Notes under the pieces: model-generated
What the model was told of the DNA's origin: nothing
Databases searched by the model: none
What the model saw: only the letters and a program-made list of their open reading frames with translations
Assembly (NCBI GenBank): GCA_030549495.1
Contig: JAUIRK010000123.1
Coordinates: 62,001 to 126,000, forward strand
From: Nectonema munidae
Taxonomy: Eukaryota; Nematomorpha; Nectonematoida; Nectonematidae
DNA length: 64,000 nt
Direction of reading: 5' to 3'
Shown here: one piece after another, positions 59,499 through 64,000 of the stretch
Numbering within the stretch: position 1 is the first letter of the stretch
How the letters are laid out: every line of letters starts with the position of its first letter
Translations under genes and position numbers: made by a program

Positions 59499-61900
59499 AC
59501 ACTTTTAGTATGTCTTTTTAAAATCTACTTTTTTACACATCTGTCGAGGAATTTCTTGAATCTTTTTGTGATCATTTATTTTGAGGTCAATATCTTAGTT
59601 CAACCGATTCAGTATTTGGTGTTCGGCTTTAAATTATCGAGAATACTTTCCTATATAAGTTGTGGGCTGTAAAAATATTTGCTCCTGAAAAATTTATGGG
59701 CTCTTTAAATTCCTGGCTACATTACTACTGTCTTCTGGCCAAATAGAGCTGATTTTGGCATTGGTTAAATCAATGAAGTGGGGATGAATGGAAAAACAAT
59801 TAGATTTTACACTAAAACAAGAAGTAATATGGAAAGTTTACACCCACAAATCCAAACAAGTATTTTGAATAATATTAGTAAAGATATTTTTGGATCTCAA
59901 CTTCATGCAACTCGTTCATTTTTATGTTTAACAGCGCATTTTAAAATAAAAATGATAAAGACTGCCTTTCGTAGATTTTGAGGATTCGCATACAGCAAAT
60001 AAAATTGGCCAACATTATTTTAACTTGTCCCTCATTTTCAACACCTGTATAGGAAAATATGAAGAATATCGAAGTCTGTTGTGGGTTACACTGTTAGATC
60101 CAATAATGTGTAAAGAAACATTTCAGGCATACAATAAAGATGACATCTTAGAGCGGGTTATTGAAAATGGAGAAAGATTAAAGATTCATTGTGATGGTAT
60201 TTTTTTCCAAAACCAGTTGTCTCGTGTAAAACATCCGTCAAAAAAGATGGATAAAAAAAGAATATTTGAAAAATGGAATAAATATATTTTTAAATAAAAA
60301 TTCAGCTGATTGAATAAAAATAATGGTCCATACGATGAAGTAAAAAATCAAGTTTTAGATTAGAGTTAGTCACGAAGAGACTACTGCTAAAGGTGTGAAA
60401 GAAAAAGACTGAAGGGCTTATACCTCATCCTAATGATATCATCCATCATTCTTCTAAAATCGTGAAAAAAAATGACCAGAAAAGGAGATGTGAAAGATTT
60501 TTTTAATGAAAATTTACGACGCAACAATGGTAAATTGCGTTATGGGTATTGTGTGCAAATACATTTTATACAAATATCACTATTTTAATTGAAAAAAATT
60601 GAATATAATATTAAGGATATTTTTCACACAAATATTAGCATTTAATTTATATTTTGATAAATTACGATAATAAATCCTTCAAAAATTTACTTATTGATCT
60701 ATCCTTCAAAAATTAACCTAACTGCTTCAAAATGTTTTTTTTATAAAAAATTTGACTTTCTTTTTGTTTTATATTGTTGTTTTATAAGTTGTTTTACATT
60801 GATATATACTTGCTCTCTGTTTAATATCTCGTTAACTTTTTAGAAAAATGATTTTAAAAAAAGTTGACCTATTAATAAAAAGGTGACTTGTTTGCCCGAA
60901 TAACGTTTACTTTTTTTACACAAACTTTTTTAGAAAAGGTGATTCTGAATGAGAGCTATTCGAGGTTCAGTTCTATCATTTTCAACCTTGACACTTTATT
61001 TCTAAAAAACATGGTATTGCTCGCAAAGTTTTGGAGCCATAAAAATCCTAGAGTAAAAAAAATATTTCAGTGTCTGGGCTCCAGCTCTTCAAGTTTTGAA
61101 AAGTTTGTTGTAACATTGCTTGGTACATGTCCAATATATGAAATTCATATTGTGAAGAACTAGATTAATAATTTCAAGAGACCATAATTTTTGCTGAGAG
61201 AGGCTTTTTTATTGAAGTGTTATGTACTCTCCAAATAAAATAATACAATTGATCCATAGAACTAGTTGATAAGTTAATGGACAAGGAAAGTAAATTGGAT
61301 TAGTGTGATCTAGTGCTTTCAAATTGAAAACTTAATTCTATTATTGATTCATTTTGTTTTGATGTTAAATTGAATTGTGATAGATTTTTTTAAACAATAA
61401 ATTATTATCTTTTGCAAGCAACAGAAGCATTTAACCGTATTGTTTGTGTAAAACGATTCTGGAAAACTTCATGATAACGAGCTTCTGGTATTACTCCGAA
61501 GACAATTTATGCAAGTGGCTGCATAGAGATGTCTTAACAAAAATCACAATTACAATGGACTTTTTTGGTTTTTCATCCGCTGTAATGTCGTGAAGTGTTC
61601 ATACTTTTGCCCAATTTACAAAATTTCTGAAAAGGCTAAATATTTACGCTACATGTGGTCTTTTATTGATGTGTTAAAAAATGCTTTATAATCAATTCAT
61701 ACATATGCCTACACGCGAGTGACAACAGTTTTTGATCAAATTTATTTCAAATGAAATGTAAGTTCCATAATTTTTGCTGTGTTATATCATATATATATAG
61801 AATAACTGAATATAAATAAATAATATAAAAAAATTTTGTAATTAAATTTCTAATATGCTTATATATTTTTTTCAGTATTTTTATTTTTTTTACAAAATAA
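59499..61900. other. 3' flank with a possible hAT remnant
   Basis: Plus-strand reading around 59920-60290 contains SFLCLTAHFKIK followed by a frame with CIGKYEEYRSLLWVTLLDPI. The LTAHF wording recalls the catalytic region of hAT transposases, but the evidence is thin. The 60888-61163 frame is unassigned. Confidence 0.3.
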
Positions 61901-62038
61901 CATTTAAACGGATAAAAATTTTAAAGCTTTTTTAGCTTTCTTCATGCAGGTTGCGGCACAACTAATAAGAAGTACACAAATTTTTCTTCCTATTTCTAAA
62001 TATTTGATTTTATCCTCAATTGACTTATTTTTGGCTAT

Positions 62039-62242
62039 CTAGAGACATTTTTTGGTAAATTTCGCATCACCAACAAAAATGTTTACATAGTGCTTCTTTC
62101 CAAACGAAGAGTCATCTATAATAATCGTAGAAATAAAGTTATTCTTTACTTTTTCTTTCATCTTTTCTAACGTATTTTTGCCAACTGAGAATGTACCTTT
62201 GGATAATTGTATCCCATCATTTAAGCAAATCTTTTGAATCAT
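62039..62242 (-). other. unassigned 67-codon frame, maybe transposase-derived
   Basis: Reads MIQKICLNDGIQLSKGTFSV and ends TIIIDDSSFGKKHYVNIFVG. The DDSSF...YVNI wording is suggestive of a transposase piece, yet I cannot match it to a family. It is isolated and surrounded by AT-rich sequence. Confidence 0.2.
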
Positions 62243-64000
62243 GGCTTCTTTTATTTAAAGGTATATTTGCTGATAAGAAACATTCTGTCACTTTTTTGTT
62301 ACGCCAATAAATGATTGACTTGAAGATTATGGTGATTTTCACTGTTTCAATGAAGAATGTTTTTCCATTTTTATATTGCTTTTAGCGTTTGACAACGTTA
62401 AACCAGAAGAGAGTCTACAAAAAAGTTAATTATTATTATTATTATTCTTAATGAAATAGAGAAACAATATCTCTAACTTTTTGAGAAGACTTATCAGTTT
62501 TGGCATAATGTTGTTTAAAAGTGGGTCTTTTTAACGCCAACCAAAGCCAACTGGCATCAAATCACTTTTACCAACTCATCCCAGTTCGTTGGTTTGAGTT
62601 GGGATTACAAAGATGAAAGTTGGTTGGTGCAAGTTGACTTTAAAGCTTTAAAAAGCAATTCTGCCATGTCCATGTATGGAATTCAGTGTAGTGTAAAGCG
62701 CAATTTTATCATCTGTCAAAGTAAAACAAATGTAGGAGGTTTTGGCCAATGGTCGTTTTCGCACGAACATTTTATCAACAGAGTTTTCAGAGTGTAGGAT
62801 GGGCCTTTTGGACAAAAGAATTGTGGTAGAAAAGGCTTAGAAAGAATCAATGAAAGCGAAAAGAAGCAGAGGACGTCAGATAAAGAAATAAGGCCAGACT
62901 TCAAGAACTAGCTGGGGACCAGATTTAAGAGTAGAAGAAGCAGATAAACACATTTAATGCATGAATCTTCTACTTACATTTGTGTAATGTGATAGCAGGC
63001 GAACAAGAAAAATGCAATTTAGAGAGAGAGAGAGAGCGTCCCATCCCATCTTTAATAATATGTTAAAAAATATTAATTAAAGTTTTAATAATATAAAGTC
63101 TTTGTTGGTTACTAAACTAAAAATTTTTTCTTTTTGCGGGAGAATTTCAAATACACATATAAAAATGACTTTCTCTATTTAAAATCTGACGAATTTTATT
63201 TTATATGAATTGAAATAAGTTTTTATCATCAATCCAGTTAGAAAAAGTTGAAAGAAGATTAAAAAAAAGAAAAATGAGAAGGGATATTTTTAAAATACTG
63301 TGATGGAATTGTAAAAGGGTGTAACGGAACTAAAAAATTGTGTATCATTTATGTTGTGAGCAACCAAAAATGCGTTTGGTACGATTGTTTTAGCGATGAT
63401 TGATCTAATAATATTCATTGATCTAATGCGAATTTTGACCAAAAGTCCAAATAATTTTACCATTTTTATATTTTTATTACTTTAATTACAACTTTATAAC
63501 TAAGTTTCTTATTTTAGAAATGATTTTTTCGAATGCTAACTATTTATTGCTTTTCTGTTTTAAATTATGCAAATAAAAAAATTAAAATCGTTCAAGCAAA
63601 ATTTTTATGTAATTAAAAAAGATTGAAATAATTAAAAAATTAACTTTTATAAAAAAAATTTTTTTATATAAACTATAAAAGTGGCAAAGACGTATCGAAC
63701 TAATTGTGGTTGGACGAATCGTGTATGTCAAGCTTGTTCTAGACTAATTGAAATTAGATCAATTATCGTAGCTAGAAATTTTATTTGGAGCACGTCAATG
63801 TTGCATAACATATGTGCTCCGTTCCTATGTCGGTTTCTCTGTGTTTCTGTTTTTTTGTTCTCATCCTTGATATTATTATGGTGGATGTTTAGTATCAATT
63901 TTTAATTCTAATCAACTAAGCCAATAGATTGATAAATTTTGAATTACACTATTACTCCACTTTTTGAGTGATATTTGAATTATAAATCTTAGCACAACTG
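62243..64000. other. AT-rich end of window
   Basis: It holds an (ATT)n microsatellite at 62429-62446, a repeated CCAACT/AGTTGG-rich stretch at 62530-62640, and an (AG)n at 63021-63036. The plus-strand frame at 63681-63905 (74 codons, hydrophobic end) is unassigned. No gene was recognised. Confidence 0.4.

Noticed and set aside
1-64000. tRNA or rRNA genes
   Set aside because: No cloverleaf with A- and B-box words and no rRNA-like segment was noticed by eye. A covariance search was not possible.
1-64000. LTR retrotransposon, endogenous virus or Polinton
   Set aside because: No long direct terminal repeats, protease, integrase, capsid or polymerase-B wording was recognised. The reverse-transcriptase sequence here is LINE type.

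Overview
The window looks like AT-rich arthropod nuclear DNA. It holds two intron-split host genes separated by about 35 kb of transposon debris and satellite-like repeats. Both genes give arthropod-type proteins: an Armadillo/beta-catenin and a 183-residue, single-repeat calponin-family protein of muscle protein 20 type. The AT content, long introns and dense Tigger, hAT, piggyBac and LINE load would suit a crustacean such as a parasitic copepod. That species guess is inference only.

Region 1 (about 383-18446, minus strand) is a beta-catenin gene. I could place eleven coding exons with GT/AG borders whose phases all agree. They encode about 773 residues: an N-terminal phospho-degron, the alpha-catenin-binding stretch, the armadillo repeats and a short C-terminal tail. 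Its introns carry a Tigger-type element, a hAT-type MITE, a possible TTAA-flanked MITE and a LINE tail.

Region 2 (about 18.5-53 kb) has no host gene that I can recognise. From left to right it holds: a Tigger tail; a piggyBac element with both ends and TTAA duplications; a short hAT MITE; a LINE piece on the plus strand; a minus-strand LINE split by a Tigger element; a BED/hAT fragment; a roughly 151-bp satellite organised as an A-B dimer, followed by a second array of about 150-bp period and diverged satellite carrying a small LINE insertion; another Tigger; a large ZBED-type hAT with a nested MITE; a MULE-like remnant; and a 44.9-52.9 kb cluster of elements with related inverted ends, several nested in one another.

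Region 3 (53632-59330, plus strand) is the calponin-family muscle protein gene. It has four coding exons, the first of only 16 codons and separated from the second by a 4.36-kb intron. A possible 5' noncoding exon and a poly(A) signal flank it. From 59.5 kb to the end there are only AT-rich sequence and weak transposase-like remnants.

The two genes have no evident functional link beyond adjacency. I found no convincing undescribed host system. The most unusual material is the dimeric satellite and the transposon family whose inverted ends are built from repeated short phrases (44.9-51.5 kb).
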